Source: Pectobacterium carotovorum
Lineage (GTDB): Bacteria; Pseudomonadota; Gammaproteobacteria; Enterobacterales; Enterobacteriaceae
Assembly: GCF_033898505.1 (NCBI RefSeq)
Contig: NZ_JAXAFK010000001.1
Location: 2,294,001 to 2,358,000 of the forward strand
DNA: 64,000 nt
Direction of reading: 5' to 3'
Of the stretch, positions 1-8,571 are shown in pieces. The notes beneath the pieces were generated by a model, which did no database searches, had not been told where the DNA came from, and saw nothing but the letters and a program-made list of their open reading frames with translations. The translations under genes were made by a program, and so were the position numbers. The stretch's first letter is position 1. Each line of letters begins with the position of its first letter.

Positions 1-799
1 TGCTGACACTCAGCATATCCAGCCCTGCGGCTTTAAAGCGACGCGTCAGCTCAATGGATTCCTGCAAGGTTTCTTCATCACGTCCGTCAAACTCAATCAC
101 GCCGAAACGGGCGGTCAGCGGCAAATGTTGCGGCCACACGTCACGAACGGCAGCCAGCGTTTCCAGCAGAAAACGGCTGCGATTGTCAAAACTGCCGCCG
201 TATTGATCGTTACGTTTGTTGGAGTGAGCGGAGAAAAAACTCTGTGCCAGATAACCGTGAGCAAAGTGCAGTTCCAGCCATTCAAACCCGGCTTCCAGCG
301 CACGGCGAGCCGCGGCAACAAAGTCGTCACGAACGCGCGCGATATCTTCCAGCGTCATTTCCTGCGGCTGCTTCGACAGATTCGCGCCGAAAGCTTCTGC
401 GGAAGGGGCGATGGTCTGCCAGCCGCGTGAGTCGCCAGCAGGGATATGGTCGTCGCCTTCCCAGGGAATGTTGGCGCTGGCTTTGCGTCCAGCGTGTGCG
501 ATCTGAATGCCCGGCACGGAGCCTGCATCCTTAATGGATTTGGCGACCTTGGCAAACGCCTGCGCCTGCTCATCATTCCAAATTCCGGTACAGCGCGGAG
601 AAATGCGACCTTCGGGAGCGACCGCCGTCGCTTCCACGATAACCAGTCCGGCACCACCGCGCGCCAGCGAAGCATAATGCACCTGATGCCACGCGTTGAT
701 CAGGCCATCATTCGCGGAATAGGTACACATCGGTGGAACAGCAATGCGGTTGCGTAACGTAATCTCTTTCAGTTTGAAGGGTTGAAACAGTGCGGACAT
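1..799 (-). CDS. NADH:flavin oxidoreductase, Old Yellow Enzyme family (3' end outside window)
   Basis: The gene runs off the left edge; about 266 N-terminal residues are present of the roughly 365-370 usual for the family. The reading frame is open from an ATG at 799 to base 1. The start MSALFQPFKLKEITLRNRI is followed by PPMCTYS, then HAGRKAS and a LHFAHGYLAQSFFS segment. These match the FMN-binding TIM-barrel flavoenzymes of the YqjM/XenA class, which use NAD(P)H to reduce activated C=C bonds, for example in enones and nitro compounds. The protein should be cytosolic. It is divergent from an ArsR-type regulator with a shared palindromic intergenic region, so it is probably that regulator's target. 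The physiological substrate cannot be read from the sequence. Confidence 0.9.
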   Translation of the reverse strand, partial: MSALFQPFKLKEITLRNRIAVPPMCTYSANDGLINAWHQVHYASLARGGAGLVIVEATAVAPEGRISPRCTGIWNDEQAQAFAKVAKSIKDAGSVPGIQIAHAGRKASANIPWEGDDHIPAGDSRGWQTIAPSAEAFGANLSKQPQEMTLEDIARVRDDFVAAARRALEAGFEWLELHFAHGYLAQSFFSAHSNKRNDQYGGSFDNRSRFLLETLAAVRDVWPQHLPLTARFGVIEFDGRDEETLQESIELTRRFKAAGLDMLSVS

Positions 800-824
800 A
801 ATATTTCCTACCTTGTCTGGTTAC

Positions 825-853
825 TTCGATATTTCGATATTATTCGAATAATA
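825..853. promoter_or_regulatory. Palindromic operator between the OYE gene and the ArsR-type regulator
   Basis: Positions 838-853 form a perfect 16-bp palindrome, TATTATTCGAATAATA. Immediately before it the octamer TTCGATAT is repeated in tandem (825-832 and 833-840). It lies in the 87-bp gap between two divergent starts, as expected for a dimeric winged-helix repressor controlling itself and its neighbour. A TATAAT at 875-880 lies only six bases before the regulator's ATG. Confidence 0.6.
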
Positions 854-886
854 GATTTTAGACAACCCTGACGCTATAATTCGCCC

Positions 887-1192
887 ATGAGACCTTTTAA
901 GCATCCCGCACCCGATGAATTTACCCTTGAGCGCGTCCTGTACGCCTTGAGCGACCCTCTGCGCATGGAGATCGTCCGCCATCTAGCCATGCAGGGAGAG
1001 GCAACATGCAGCGAACTTGACGGCGGCCGCCCGAAATCCAGCGTGTCGCACCATTTTCGCGTATTGCGCGACTCGGGCCTGCTGCATACCACCAATATCG
1101 GCACCACGCACATCAATCGGCTGCGCCGCAGCGAAATGCAACAGCGCTTCCCCGGCCTGCTCGACGCCATTTTGTCTCAACCTGCCGAGTAA
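887..1192 (+). CDS. ArsR/SmtB-type winged-helix transcriptional regulator
   Basis: The protein has 101 residues, the normal size for a single-domain ArsR-type repressor. The core reads LERVLYALSDPLRMEIVRHL, followed by a recognition helix region KSSVSHHFRVLRDSGLL and a wing with the IGTTHINRLRR segment. I see no cysteine pair of the metal-sensing kind (the only cysteine is in the ATCSELDG helix), so the inducer is probably an organic compound and not a metal. It is divergent from the Old Yellow Enzyme gene, which suggests it controls that gene through the palindrome at 838-853. No Shine-Dalgarno sequence precedes the ATG at 887, and a TATAAT ends at 880, so the mRNA may be leaderless. Confidence 0.88.
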   Translation: MRPFKHPAPDEFTLERVLYALSDPLRMEIVRHLAMQGEATCSELDGGRPKSSVSHHFRVLRDSGLLHTTNIGTTHINRLRRSEMQQRFPGLLDAILSQPAE

Positions 1193-1204
1193 CGTTATCC
1201 CGTC

Positions 1205-1225
1205 AATGGCGGCCTCTCCGCCATT
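1205..1225. terminator. Hairpin downstream of the ArsR-type gene
   Basis: AATGGCGG and CCGCCATT form an 8-bp stem around CCTCT, 12 bases after the regulator's stop. There is no T-run, so it may be a weak terminator or an RNA-stabilising hairpin. Confidence 0.35.
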
Positions 1226-1320
1226 CCAACATTGATGCTTTGCTTTGCACTTCTATGAATATAGCGGCCGCCATTTTTCCATTACTCTGATGCTGATACG
1301 GGTTTTATGAGGCAGCGCGG

Positions 1321-2868
1321 ATGGATTACTACATTGGCATTGATATCGGGACCTCAAAGGTCAAATCGGTGTTATTCGATGCCGATTTCAACGAACTGCT
1401 GATTGCGTCAGCCAACACCGTTACCTACTCTCCGCAGCCCGGCCACGCTGAGCAAAATATGCACCATGTCTGGGACGGCGTACTTTCCACCCTAAAAACG
1501 CTGGCCGCTTCGCCGCAGCTTCATCACGGGCGTGTACGCGCCATCGGGCTGACCGGCCAAGGCGAAGGGGTCTGGCTGAGCGATCGCCACGGGCAACCTA
1601 TCCGGCAAGCCATCCTCTGGAGCGATACCCGCACGGCGGAACAGGTTCATCAGCTTAAACAGCGACCGAACCTGGAAGCGACGCTCTTTCCCGAAACCGG
1701 CTCTCCCCTGCTCCCTTGCAACAGCGCGCAGCAGTTGTGCTGGCTGGCACAGCATCAGCCGGATGCGCTGAACAATGCCGATTACTTCTTTTTTGCCAAA
1801 GACTGGGTACGCTTTCGACTAACGGGACAGGCGAATCTGGAACTGACGGATGCGGGGACGTCGCTGCTGGATCTGAATAGCGAAACGCTGTCAAAAACCG
1901 TGCTGGATAAGCTGGACTTACACACCATCAGACCGCTTTTTCCGCCGTTGCTTTATCCCGATGACATCGCCGGCACGCTCAGCGACGCCGTCGCCGCACA
2001 AACGGGTCTGCCAGCAGGCATCCCCGTCTGCGCAGGCGCACTGGATGTGTCTGCCGCAGCGCTGGGCATCGGCGCTATTCACGACGGCGACATTTTCACC
2101 ATTCTCGGCACCACCTGCTGCACTGGCATTGTGTGCCAGGGTTTAACGCAGGTGAGCCTGCAAACCCGGTTTGTCGCGCACGCCTGGCCAGGCCACTATC
2201 TCAACCTGTTCGCGATGCAGTCTGGCACGCCGAATATTGACTGGGCGCTAAGTACGCTGGCTGACGATGCCGATTTTCAGACCATCAACGCACGCATTGC
2301 TCGCGTGCCGCCCGGCAGCGGTGGCGTTTTCTATCAGCCTTACCTTAATGGCGAGCGTGCGCCGTTTTACAACACCTCAGCACGCGCAGGATTTTTTGGC
2401 ATCGAGCAATCTACGACTAACGCGCATTTACTGCGCGCGGTCTTTGAGGGGCTCGCCTATGCGATTACCGATGCGCTCAGCGGTTACCCTGCCCACGGCG
2501 ATCTCTACATCGCCGGTGGCGGTGCCGCCTCAGCGATTTGGCTGCAAATTATCGCAGACTGCACCGGACGGCAAGTGATAGCCAGCTCGGTCAAAGAGCT
2601 GAGCGCGTGCGGTGCCGCACGCCTTGCTGCTCTGTCTATCGGAGAAAGTGCCAACCTCGTTCCCGCCATCAACGCGCAGGCGTCAACGTTTCTCCCCGAT
2701 GCCGACGCCCATCGGCATTATCAGACACTGTTTCCGGTTTTTCGCCAACTGCGCGATCAGCTACAGCCGCTCTGGCAGGCGCGGGCTCAGGCGCTTAATG
2801 CACTAGAGAACCACAGTGCAGCGTATTCGCACACAGTCCCAACTTCACAGGAAAGCCTTACCTCATGA
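1321..2868 (+). CDS. FGGY-family carbohydrate kinase
   Basis: At 515 residues it has the usual FGGY length. The N-terminal domain starts YYIGIDIGTSKVKS (phosphate-binding DxGT at residues 8-11). The probable catalytic Asp is D242 in CAGALDVSAAALG. The adenosine motif YIAGGGAASAIWLQI lies near residues 395-410. The family phosphorylates pentoses, tetroses, ketoses or polyols with ATP in the cytosol. Overall organisation resembles L-xylulokinase/xylulokinase-like members, but the substrate cannot be assigned. The start is supported by GAGG eight bases upstream. Its stop overlaps the next gene's start by 4 bp (ATGA), so it is co-translated with a 2-hydroxyacid dehydrogenase. The same pairing occurs in Bacillus subtilis yoaC/yoaD. 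The convergent genes downstream encode a sugar ABC importer and a PfkB kinase. Confidence 0.88.
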   Translation: MDYYIGIDIGTSKVKSVLFDADFNELLIASANTVTYSPQPGHAEQNMHHVWDGVLSTLKTLAASPQLHHGRVRAIGLTGQGEGVWLSDRHGQPIRQAILWSDTRTAEQVHQLKQRPNLEATLFPETGSPLLPCNSAQQLCWLAQHQPDALNNADYFFFAKDWVRFRLTGQANLELTDAGTSLLDLNSETLSKTVLDKLDLHTIRPLFPPLLYPDDIAGTLSDAVAAQTGLPAGIPVCAGALDVSAAALGIGAIHDGDIFTILGTTCCTGIVCQGLTQVSLQTRFVAHAWPGHYLNLFAMQSGTPNIDWALSTLADDADFQTINARIARVPPGSGGVFYQPYLNGERAPFYNTSARAGFFGIEQSTTNAHLLRAVFEGLAYAITDALSGYPAHGDLYIAGGGAASAIWLQIIADCTGRQVIASSVKELSACGAARLAALSIGESANLVPAINAQASTFLPDADAHRHYQTLFPVFRQLRDQLQPLWQARAQALNALENHSAAYSHTVPTSQESLTS

Positions 2869-3893
2869 AGATCGTATTTACCGCCGAATATGGCGGCAGC
2901 CTCGATGCCTTTCAGGCGTTGGGGGAACTGATTGTGGACGGCTGGGCCATCGGTCAGCCCAAACTGAGCGAAGTAGCGCTGATTCGTCTGGCGGAGGACG
3001 CCGACGTCATCATCACCAGCTATGACGATATTACCGCTCGCGTCATTGAGGCTTGTCCTCACCTGCGGCTCATTGCCTGTACCCGCGCCAACCCGGTCAA
3101 CATCGATATCGAGGCTGCACGCCGCCGGGGCATTCCGGTGCTTTACACGCCCGGACGCAATGCCGATGCCGCCGCAGAATTAACGCTGGCGCTGATGCTG
3201 AATGCCGCACGCCACATCCCTCAGGCCCATAGCGCACTAAAACGTGGGGAGTTCACGCGCGAAACCGACACCGCCTTACAGACGCAAAACGGGCTACGGC
3301 AGGATGTGGTGTGGGACGTAGACAAACACAGCCCGTATGAAGTTTTCAAAGGCGGCGAACTACGTAATAAGACGCTCGGCATCATCGGCTATGGCAGCAT
3401 TGGTCATCGGGTCGGGAAGCTAGCGCGTGCCTTTGGGATGCAGTTGCTGATTGCCGATCCGTATGTCGCCGCCGAAGAGATCGACGAACCGGGCATACGC
3501 AAAACCACGCTGGATGAACTGTTTTCGCAGTCCGATTTCGTCAGCCTGCACCTGAACAGCACGCCGCAGACCAAAGGGCTGGTCAACCTCGACAGACTCA
3601 GAACCATGCGTCCCACCGCCTATCTGATCAACACCTCGCGTGCTGCTGTTGTTGTCGAAGCCGATCTGATCGCGGCGCTACGCGAAAAGTGGCTGGCGGG
3701 TGCCGCACTCGATGTTTACGACAGCGAACCGCTCTGGCGTCATCACCCGTTTATTACCGAATTTGATAACGTGGTACTCACGCCGCACATTGCCGGCGCG
3801 ACGCGGGAGACGCTGGTGAAACACACCGCGATGATCGCCGCCGACCTGCAACGTTTCATCCGCGGCGAACCGCTGCTTTACGAATGGAAATAG
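2865..3893 (+). CDS. D-isomer-specific 2-hydroxyacid dehydrogenase (SerA-like fold)
   Basis: 342 residues. It has an N-terminal flavodoxin-like substrate domain and a central NAD-binding domain with GYGSIG at residues 175-180, followed by the acidic IADPY segment. The catalytic set is visible: R259 in NTSRAAVV, E288 in YDSEPL and H308 in LTPHIAGATRET. Such enzymes interconvert 2-oxo acids and D-2-hydroxy acids, or oxidise phosphorylated hydroxy acids. The gene overlaps the FGGY kinase by 4 bp, so the two probably act in sequence on the same compound or its product. The real substrate is unknown. Its stop lies 15 bp before a dispersed palindromic repeat that also covers the end of the convergent PfkB gene. 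Confidence 0.85.
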   Translation: MKIVFTAEYGGSLDAFQALGELIVDGWAIGQPKLSEVALIRLAEDADVIITSYDDITARVIEACPHLRLIACTRANPVNIDIEAARRRGIPVLYTPGRNADAAAELTLALMLNAARHIPQAHSALKRGEFTRETDTALQTQNGLRQDVVWDVDKHSPYEVFKGGELRNKTLGIIGYGSIGHRVGKLARAFGMQLLIADPYVAAEEIDEPGIRKTTLDELFSQSDFVSLHLNSTPQTKGLVNLDRLRTMRPTAYLINTSRAAVVVEADLIAALREKWLAGAALDVYDSEPLWRHHPFITEFDNVVLTPHIAGATRETLVKHTAMIAADLQRFIRGEPLLYEWK

Positions 3894-3907
3894 ACGCAAC
3901 ACTGATC

Positions 3908-4034
3908 TTTACTCTAAATAATTCGAGTTGCAGGAAGGCGGCAAGAGAAGGAGTCCCGATGAGCTTACTCAGGTAAGTGATTCGGGTGACTGAACGCAGC
4001 CAACGCACATGCAGCTTGAAGTATGACGAGTATA
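3908..4034. repeat. MITE-like dispersed palindromic element, about 127 bp
   Basis: The left end (3908-3932, containing TAAATAATTCGAGTTGCA) and right end (4010-4034, containing TGCAGCTTGAAGTATGACG) are imperfect 25-bp inverted repeats, with about 18 of 25 positions pairing. The centre contains CTTAC TCAG GTAAG and CCCGA/TCGGG inverted repeats. I recognise this sequence type as a common multicopy intergenic repeat in Pectobacterium and related genera; copy number here would need a genome search. It carries no coding capacity of its own. It sits between two convergent genes and supplies the last 21 codons and the stop of the PfkB kinase. Confidence 0.75.
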
Positions 4035-4973
4035 ATAGGTAGGCGTTTCTGCCATAAATCGCAGTGTATCCTCCCAGTCAATCACGCCCGCATCGGATCC
4101 CAATCCGGTAGCCACCAGCCCTGAAACGGCCGAGCCGAGCTGGCAGGCCTGCTCCAGATTCCAGCCTTTCGCCAGACCGGCAATAAAGCCGCCGCAGTAG
4201 CTGTCGCCGCAGCCCGTGGTATCCGATACCGCCACGCGGTAGGCGGGAATGTGCAGCGTGACATCCTGGCCGAACACGTAAGATCCGCACGCTCCCGCTT
4301 TGAAAATACAGGTGCCGACGCCGCGATCGAGAAAGAAAGCCGCAATCTCTGCGGGTGTAGTCAGGCCGGAGATAAACGCGGCTTCGTCCAGCGACGGCAT
4401 AAAGTAGTCTACATCTGGCAGCAACGGCGTCAGCAGCGCCAGCGTTTCAGCATTTGGCGCGATAAGATCGAAACTGGTCGTCAGTCCCTTCGCTTTGGCA
4501 TGTCGAAGCAGACGCGCGCTCTGCCCCTGATCCATTTTCGCCAGCAGCCCCGTGCCGCCGTGGTGTAAGAAACGCGCATTGCACACGGCGTCAAAATCCT
4601 GCTCGTCGATAAACAGATGATCTGACGCGCCGCGATAGTGCAGCGCCGGACGCTCGCCGTCCGGCCGAATGGTCAGAATCGTTGCCGAGGTCGATGCCGC
4701 CGCCGTTCGCTGTATTAGAGAACAGTCGATGCCCAGCTTGCGATAGGTCGCCAGAATAAAATCGGCTTTTTCATCCTCACCGAGACAGGCGGCCGTCGCC
4801 GTACGAATACCGAGTTTGGCGGCATTCATCGCCGCACCGCTGGCCGTTCCAGCGGGATTAAGGCGAATTTCATCGATAAAGTGAACGCCACCGCCTTCGG
4901 GCAACCCAGTCACCGGCCGACCGGCGACATCCAGAATAGTTAACCCAACAAAAACCGCATCAAATTGGCTCAC
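3969..4973 (-). CDS. PfkB-family carbohydrate kinase with repeat-derived C-terminus
   Basis: 334 residues with a GTG start at 4973 preceded by AAGGAG five bases upstream. PfkB signature 2 is DTTGCGDSYCGGF, with the catalytic Asp at 257; the N-terminal substrate region includes NPAGTASGAAMNAAKLG. These ribokinase-like enzymes phosphorylate sugars or nucleosides with ATP. It is the last gene of a minus-strand operon encoding an RbsB/A/C/C-like importer, so it probably phosphorylates the imported compound or an intermediate. Residues about 314-334 (YTRHTSSCMCVGC and onward) are encoded inside the palindromic repeat at 3908-4034. The native stop therefore seems to have been lost and replaced. The tail is Cys-rich and lies outside the conserved fold, so activity may be unaffected. 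The substrate is unknown. Confidence 0.88.
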   Translation of the reverse strand: MSQFDAVFVGLTILDVAGRPVTGLPEGGGVHFIDEIRLNPAGTASGAAMNAAKLGIRTATAACLGEDEKADFILATYRKLGIDCSLIQRTAAASTSATILTIRPDGERPALHYRGASDHLFIDEQDFDAVCNARFLHHGGTGLLAKMDQGQSARLLRHAKAKGLTTSFDLIAPNAETLALLTPLLPDVDYFMPSLDEAAFISGLTTPAEIAAFFLDRGVGTCIFKAGACGSYVFGQDVTLHIPAYRVAVSDTTGCGDSYCGGFIAGLAKGWNLEQACQLGSAVSGLVATGLGSDAGVIDWEDTLRFMAETPTYYTRHTSSCMCVGCVQSPESLT

Positions 4974-4991
4974 GCTCGCTCCTTCTTCACA

Positions 4992-5028
4992 TTCTGTTTT
5001 TTATTCATGTTCTGCTTTTTTATTCATA
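4992..5028. repeat. Tandem 18/19-bp repeat in the permease-kinase gap
   Basis: TTCTGTTTTTTATTCATG (4992-5009) is followed at once by TTCTGCTTTTTTATTCATA (5010-5028). It lies in the 63-bp gap between the permease stop and the PfkB ribosome binding site. It probably arose by slippage; any role is unknown. Confidence 0.6.
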
Positions 5029-5036
5029 TTCGAACA

Positions 5037-6035
5037 TTATTGCCGCTGACGCAGCCGCCCTTGCAGGAAAGAGAGCGCCAGCGCCAGCACTAAAATCACG
5101 CCGCTCAGCGCATCTTTTATGATGAAGTTCAGCCCCATCAGGTTTAAACCGTTGGCGATCATGCCGAGAAACAGCACGCCGATTAGCGTCCCCGCTACGT
5201 TGGGTCGCCCCTGCGCATGAAACGCGGTGCCGATGAACACAGCAGCAATGGCGTCCATCAGGTAAGCCTGTCCGGCCAGCGGCGTAAACTGCCGCAGATT
5301 GGCGGATAGCACCACGCCGCCGATGGCACACGTCACCGACGTGACAATCAGCAGCCAGAACATCGTGCGCCGCACGTTAACCCCGGCAATCAGCGCCGCG
5401 GGCGCATTCAAGCCCATTGCGTGAATACGTTTACCGGCAATCGTCCGTTCAAATAACAGGTAATAGGCAAGCCACAGCGCCGCGACAATCACAATCGGCA
5501 CCGGAATGCCCCACAGGTCGCCAACGGCCAGCTCATGGTACTGCGGTGCCATTCGGCGGTAAGCGATCGGCCCGCCGCCTTCGGTGTAGATACGTTCGAT
5601 GCTGCTACCAATAAACCACGTCCCTAGCGTCGCCAAAAACGGCTTAATTCGACAGTGAATAATCAGCACCGCATTAACCAGCCCTACCAGCGCGCCTCCC
5701 GCCAACGCGGCCAGCACCGCAGCCTGCCACGGCAGGCCATAAACTTTGAGCGCCACCAGCGCGAAGGCAGCACCAAAATCCAGCGCAACGCCCACGGACA
5801 GATCGATTCCGCCTGCCGTCACCACTAGCGTCATGGCCAGCGCTACAATCAGCAGTACCGCACTACCCTGTAGCAGGTTCGCCCCGTTGCCTAACGTTAA
5901 AAATATCGGGTTTTGCAGCGAGAAAAACACCAGAAAAGCCAGCAGGATGACCAGAAAGCCGTAGCGGATAAAAAACGACAGCCCTGGCTTGCTGCCCAGC
6001 AACACAGGCTGTGCCGCCAAAGAAGAAGGTTTCAC
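5037..6035 (-). CDS. Sugar ABC transporter permease (RbsC-like), second of two
   Basis: 332 residues, strongly hydrophobic, with about eight to ten predicted membrane segments and the RbsC/BPD_transp_2 type pattern. Examples are VVTAGGIDLSVGVALDFGAAFALVALKVYG near the middle of the N-terminal half and ALSGVILVLALALSFLQGRLRQR at the end. The start is GTG at 6035, overlapping the upstream permease stop (GTGA), which indicates translational coupling. With the neighbouring permease it should form a heterodimeric inner-membrane channel energised by the double-NBD ATPase encoded upstream. The family imports ribose, xylose, autoinducer-2 and similar small sugars; the specificity here is not readable. 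Confidence 0.88.
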   Translation of the reverse strand: MKPSSLAAQPVLLGSKPGLSFFIRYGFLVILLAFLVFFSLQNPIFLTLGNGANLLQGSAVLLIVALAMTLVVTAGGIDLSVGVALDFGAAFALVALKVYGLPWQAAVLAALAGGALVGLVNAVLIIHCRIKPFLATLGTWFIGSSIERIYTEGGGPIAYRRMAPQYHELAVGDLWGIPVPIVIVAALWLAYYLLFERTIAGKRIHAMGLNAPAALIAGVNVRRTMFWLLIVTSVTCAIGGVVLSANLRQFTPLAGQAYLMDAIAAVFIGTAFHAQGRPNVAGTLIGVLFLGMIANGLNLMGLNFIIKDALSGVILVLALALSFLQGRLRQRQ

Positions 6036-7024
6036 GTGCGGCTCCTTTGCCTGCGTAGCGAGGCGGCGGTGAGCACTACCAGAATCAGTGCGCCCTTAAT
6101 CGCGCCAACCCAGAAGATATCGACTCGCAGCAGCGCCAGACCGTTCGACAGGGCATTAACCAGCAGCGTACCCAGCAAAGCCCCCCAGATAGTAACCACC
6201 CGGCGGCGAGAGAACGCCGCGCCGAGAAACGTCGCCAATACCATCTCCAGCAACAGCGGTTCTGCCGTACCGGGCGAACTGCCCGATCCTTGCGCCACCA
6301 GCGTCAGCGAAGCCAGCGCCGCCGCCAACGCCCCTAACAGATACGAACCGATAACCAACGGTGTGTGGGAAATACCCGACAACTGCGCCGCTTCGCGGTT
6401 TCCGCCCGCGGCCTGCAAATGCTGGCCCCAGCGGCTATGGTGGACGATAAACTGAAACAAGACGAAAACCAGCAGCATGAACCAGACCGCCAGCGGTAAC
6501 CCAAGCAGGCTGCTATCACGAAACGCCACAATCAGCGGGTCGCTAACGCTGATGCGCCGCTGCTGGGTGAGCAAATTGGTGAGGCCGATAACCGCCACGG
6601 AGCAGGCTAATGTCGCCAATAGTGGCGGTAACCGAATCGCCACCACCAGCGCGGCATTCACCGTACCCGCCAATAGCGCAGCCCCTGCCACCAACGCAAT
6701 CAGCCACGAATAGCTGATACCTGCGTTCGTCAAACCGTCGCTGATGATCGCTACGGCAAGTACCGCAATCGCAGGCAGCGAGAGATCGATACCGCCGGAA
6801 ACCACATCGTCACCACCACCCGTAATGACGCAGACCAGCCCGAAGCACAGGATCGCCAGCGGCGCGCTTTGGCGTAAAATAATGGTGATATTTTGCCAAC
6901 TGAGAAAATAAGGTGCGTTCAGGCAGAGGAACAGCAACAGCGCCGCAAACAGCAGTAAGGGAATATGATTGAAAAGCCCGGCTAAACGTGGCGTCGCTCG
7001 GAGGGATTGTAAGGCACGAGTCAT
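6032..7024 (-). CDS. Sugar ABC transporter permease (RbsC-like), first of two
   Basis: 330 residues, highly hydrophobic, with the same family features as its partner: SAPLAILCFGLVCVITGGG followed by the characteristic GGIDLSLPAIAVLAVAIISDG. A duplicated pair of different permeases resembles the Lsr (LsrC/LsrD) arrangement more than a single RbsC. It overlaps the ATPase stop by 4 bp (ATGA at 7021-7024) and the next permease by 4 bp, so all three are tightly coupled. It acts in the inner membrane as one half of the translocation pore. Confidence 0.88.
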   Translation of the reverse strand: MTRALQSLRATPRLAGLFNHIPLLLFAALLLFLCLNAPYFLSWQNITIILRQSAPLAILCFGLVCVITGGGDDVVSGGIDLSLPAIAVLAVAIISDGLTNAGISYSWLIALVAGAALLAGTVNAALVVAIRLPPLLATLACSVAVIGLTNLLTQQRRISVSDPLIVAFRDSSLLGLPLAVWFMLLVFVLFQFIVHHSRWGQHLQAAGGNREAAQLSGISHTPLVIGSYLLGALAAALASLTLVAQGSGSSPGTAEPLLLEMVLATFLGAAFSRRRVVTIWGALLGTLLVNALSNGLALLRVDIFWVGAIKGALILVVLTAASLRRQRSRT

Positions 7025-8568
7025 ACCGCCTCCTGCGTTCGGCCGCTGCTGGTCAACGCCAGCAGGCTATCCAGCGAGAGGCGTTCCGTCGGTACATCGG
7101 CGATGAGTTCACCGCGCCACATCACCAGAATGCGATCGCATAACCCCAGAAGTTCACCGTCATCGCTGGAAGAAACGATAACGGCTCGCCCTTCCGCCGC
7201 CAGTTGCCGGGTGAGCTGATAGATTTCCGCCTTCGCGCCAATATCAACGCCCAGCGTCGGCTCATCAAGAATAAACAGCCGGGTATCCGTCTTCAGCCAG
7301 CGCGCCAGTATCACCTTCTGCTGGTTGCCGCCGCTTAAATTGCGCACGGGTATGCTGACATCGCGCGGCCGGATATCCAGCATCTGCGCCAGATGATTCG
7401 CCTGCGCAGCGGCTTTCTTACGCCGCAGCCAGCCGAGCCAGGCGACAGCTGGCAAGGAAGCCAAATTGATATTGTCGGCCATGGATAGCGGTAAAATCAG
7501 CCCGTCGTGGCGACGATCGCGCGGCACCAGCGCCATACGCCGCGCGATCGCCTGTACCGGAGAACGCGGGCTCAGCGTTTGACCATCGATCACAATGTGT
7601 CCTTCACGGGCGGGCGTGATGCCATAGAGCGCATCAATCAGCGCCTCACGCCCCGAGCCTAGCAGCCCCGCGATACCAACAATTTCTCCCGCTGCCACCT
7701 GAAAACGAATTGGCTGAAAATGCTGCCGATCTGTGAGCTGTTCAACCTGTATCAGCGGCGTCTCACTTTTCGCTGCCTTCCGTTTCCCGTCAAACAGGCT
7801 GGCAATCTCTCGCCCCACCATCAGGCGAATCATTCCATCGATATCCTTTGTTTCGGGATCGTCCAGCGTCGTCACGCCCTTACCATTGCGTAACACGGTG
7901 ACGCGATCGCAGATATCTGCAATTTCATTGAGATAGTGAGAAACATAGATAATGGCGATACCACGCTGTTTCAGCGTCTGGATCGTATGCAATAGCTGCA
8001 CGGCTTCGCGTGCTTCCAGCGGCGCGGTCGGTTCATCAAACACCACCAGCCGTGCCTTGCCGTCAATCAGCGCCCGCGCAATCTGTACCAGTTTGCGTTC
8101 CGCCAGACTTAGCTCGCGAATCAGCCGGTTAGCGTCTATCGATAAATTAAAGGTGTGCTGAAAAAACTGCTCCGTTTCACGCCGCATCGCCCGACGATCG
8201 ACGCCTCGCCAGCGGTTCACAGGCTCCTGTCCGAGAAACACCGATTCCGCCACGGTAAAGTGGGGAATCAGATGCAGTTCCTGATGGATAAAACGCACGC
8301 CGTGCGCGTGGATAACCGCTGGCGTCACGGCGCTCAGCCGCTGCCCATCGATAGCGATCTCACCACCGTCCGCGGCATAAACCCCAGCCAGCACCTTGAT
8401 TAAGGTCGATTTCCCCGCACCGTTCTCCCCGATCAGGCCGAGAATTTCTCCCGGCCGGACCGTTAGCGATACGTTGTCCAGCGCGGGAATCCCTGCAAAC
8501 TGCTTGCTGATGTGCGTCATTGCCAGACCGCCGCCGGACGGCGACGGGGCTGAGTGATATCCCGCCAT
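7021..8568 (-). CDS. Sugar ABC transporter ATP-binding protein (double NBD, RbsA/LsrA-like)
   Basis: 515 residues containing two nucleotide-binding domains. NBD1 has Walker A GENGAGKST (about residues 48-56), a degenerate signature LSLAERK, Walker B LVVFDEPT and the H-loop YVSHYL. NBD2 lacks a classical Walker A (LLGSGREALI), as is usual for the second domain in this family, but has the signature LSGGNQQKV and Walker B LFILDEPT. It powers import through the two downstream permeases at the cytoplasmic face. The ATG at 8568 follows the binding-protein stop by three bases and has only a poor Shine-Dalgarno sequence, so translation probably depends on the upstream gene. An internal ATG at 8520 (MTHISKQF) is an alternative start closer to the RbsA N-terminus. 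Confidence 0.9.
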   Translation of the reverse strand: MAGYHSAPSPSGGGLAMTHISKQFAGIPALDNVSLTVRPGEILGLIGENGAGKSTLIKVLAGVYAADGGEIAIDGQRLSAVTPAVIHAHGVRFIHQELHLIPHFTVAESVFLGQEPVNRWRGVDRRAMRRETEQFFQHTFNLSIDANRLIRELSLAERKLVQIARALIDGKARLVVFDEPTAPLEAREAVQLLHTIQTLKQRGIAIIYVSHYLNEIADICDRVTVLRNGKGVTTLDDPETKDIDGMIRLMVGREIASLFDGKRKAAKSETPLIQVEQLTDRQHFQPIRFQVAAGEIVGIAGLLGSGREALIDALYGITPAREGHIVIDGQTLSPRSPVQAIARRMALVPRDRRHDGLILPLSMADNINLASLPAVAWLGWLRRKKAAAQANHLAQMLDIRPRDVSIPVRNLSGGNQQKVILARWLKTDTRLFILDEPTLGVDIGAKAEIYQLTRQLAAEGRAVIVSSSDDGELLGLCDRILVMWRGELIADVPTERLSLDSLLALTSSGRTQEAV

Positions 8569-8571
8569 AGA

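Noticed and set aside
7021..8568. Degenerate second Walker A in the sugar ATPase as inactivation
   Set aside because: RbsA-type double NBD proteins commonly have a non-canonical second P-loop, and the signature and Walker B motifs are intact.
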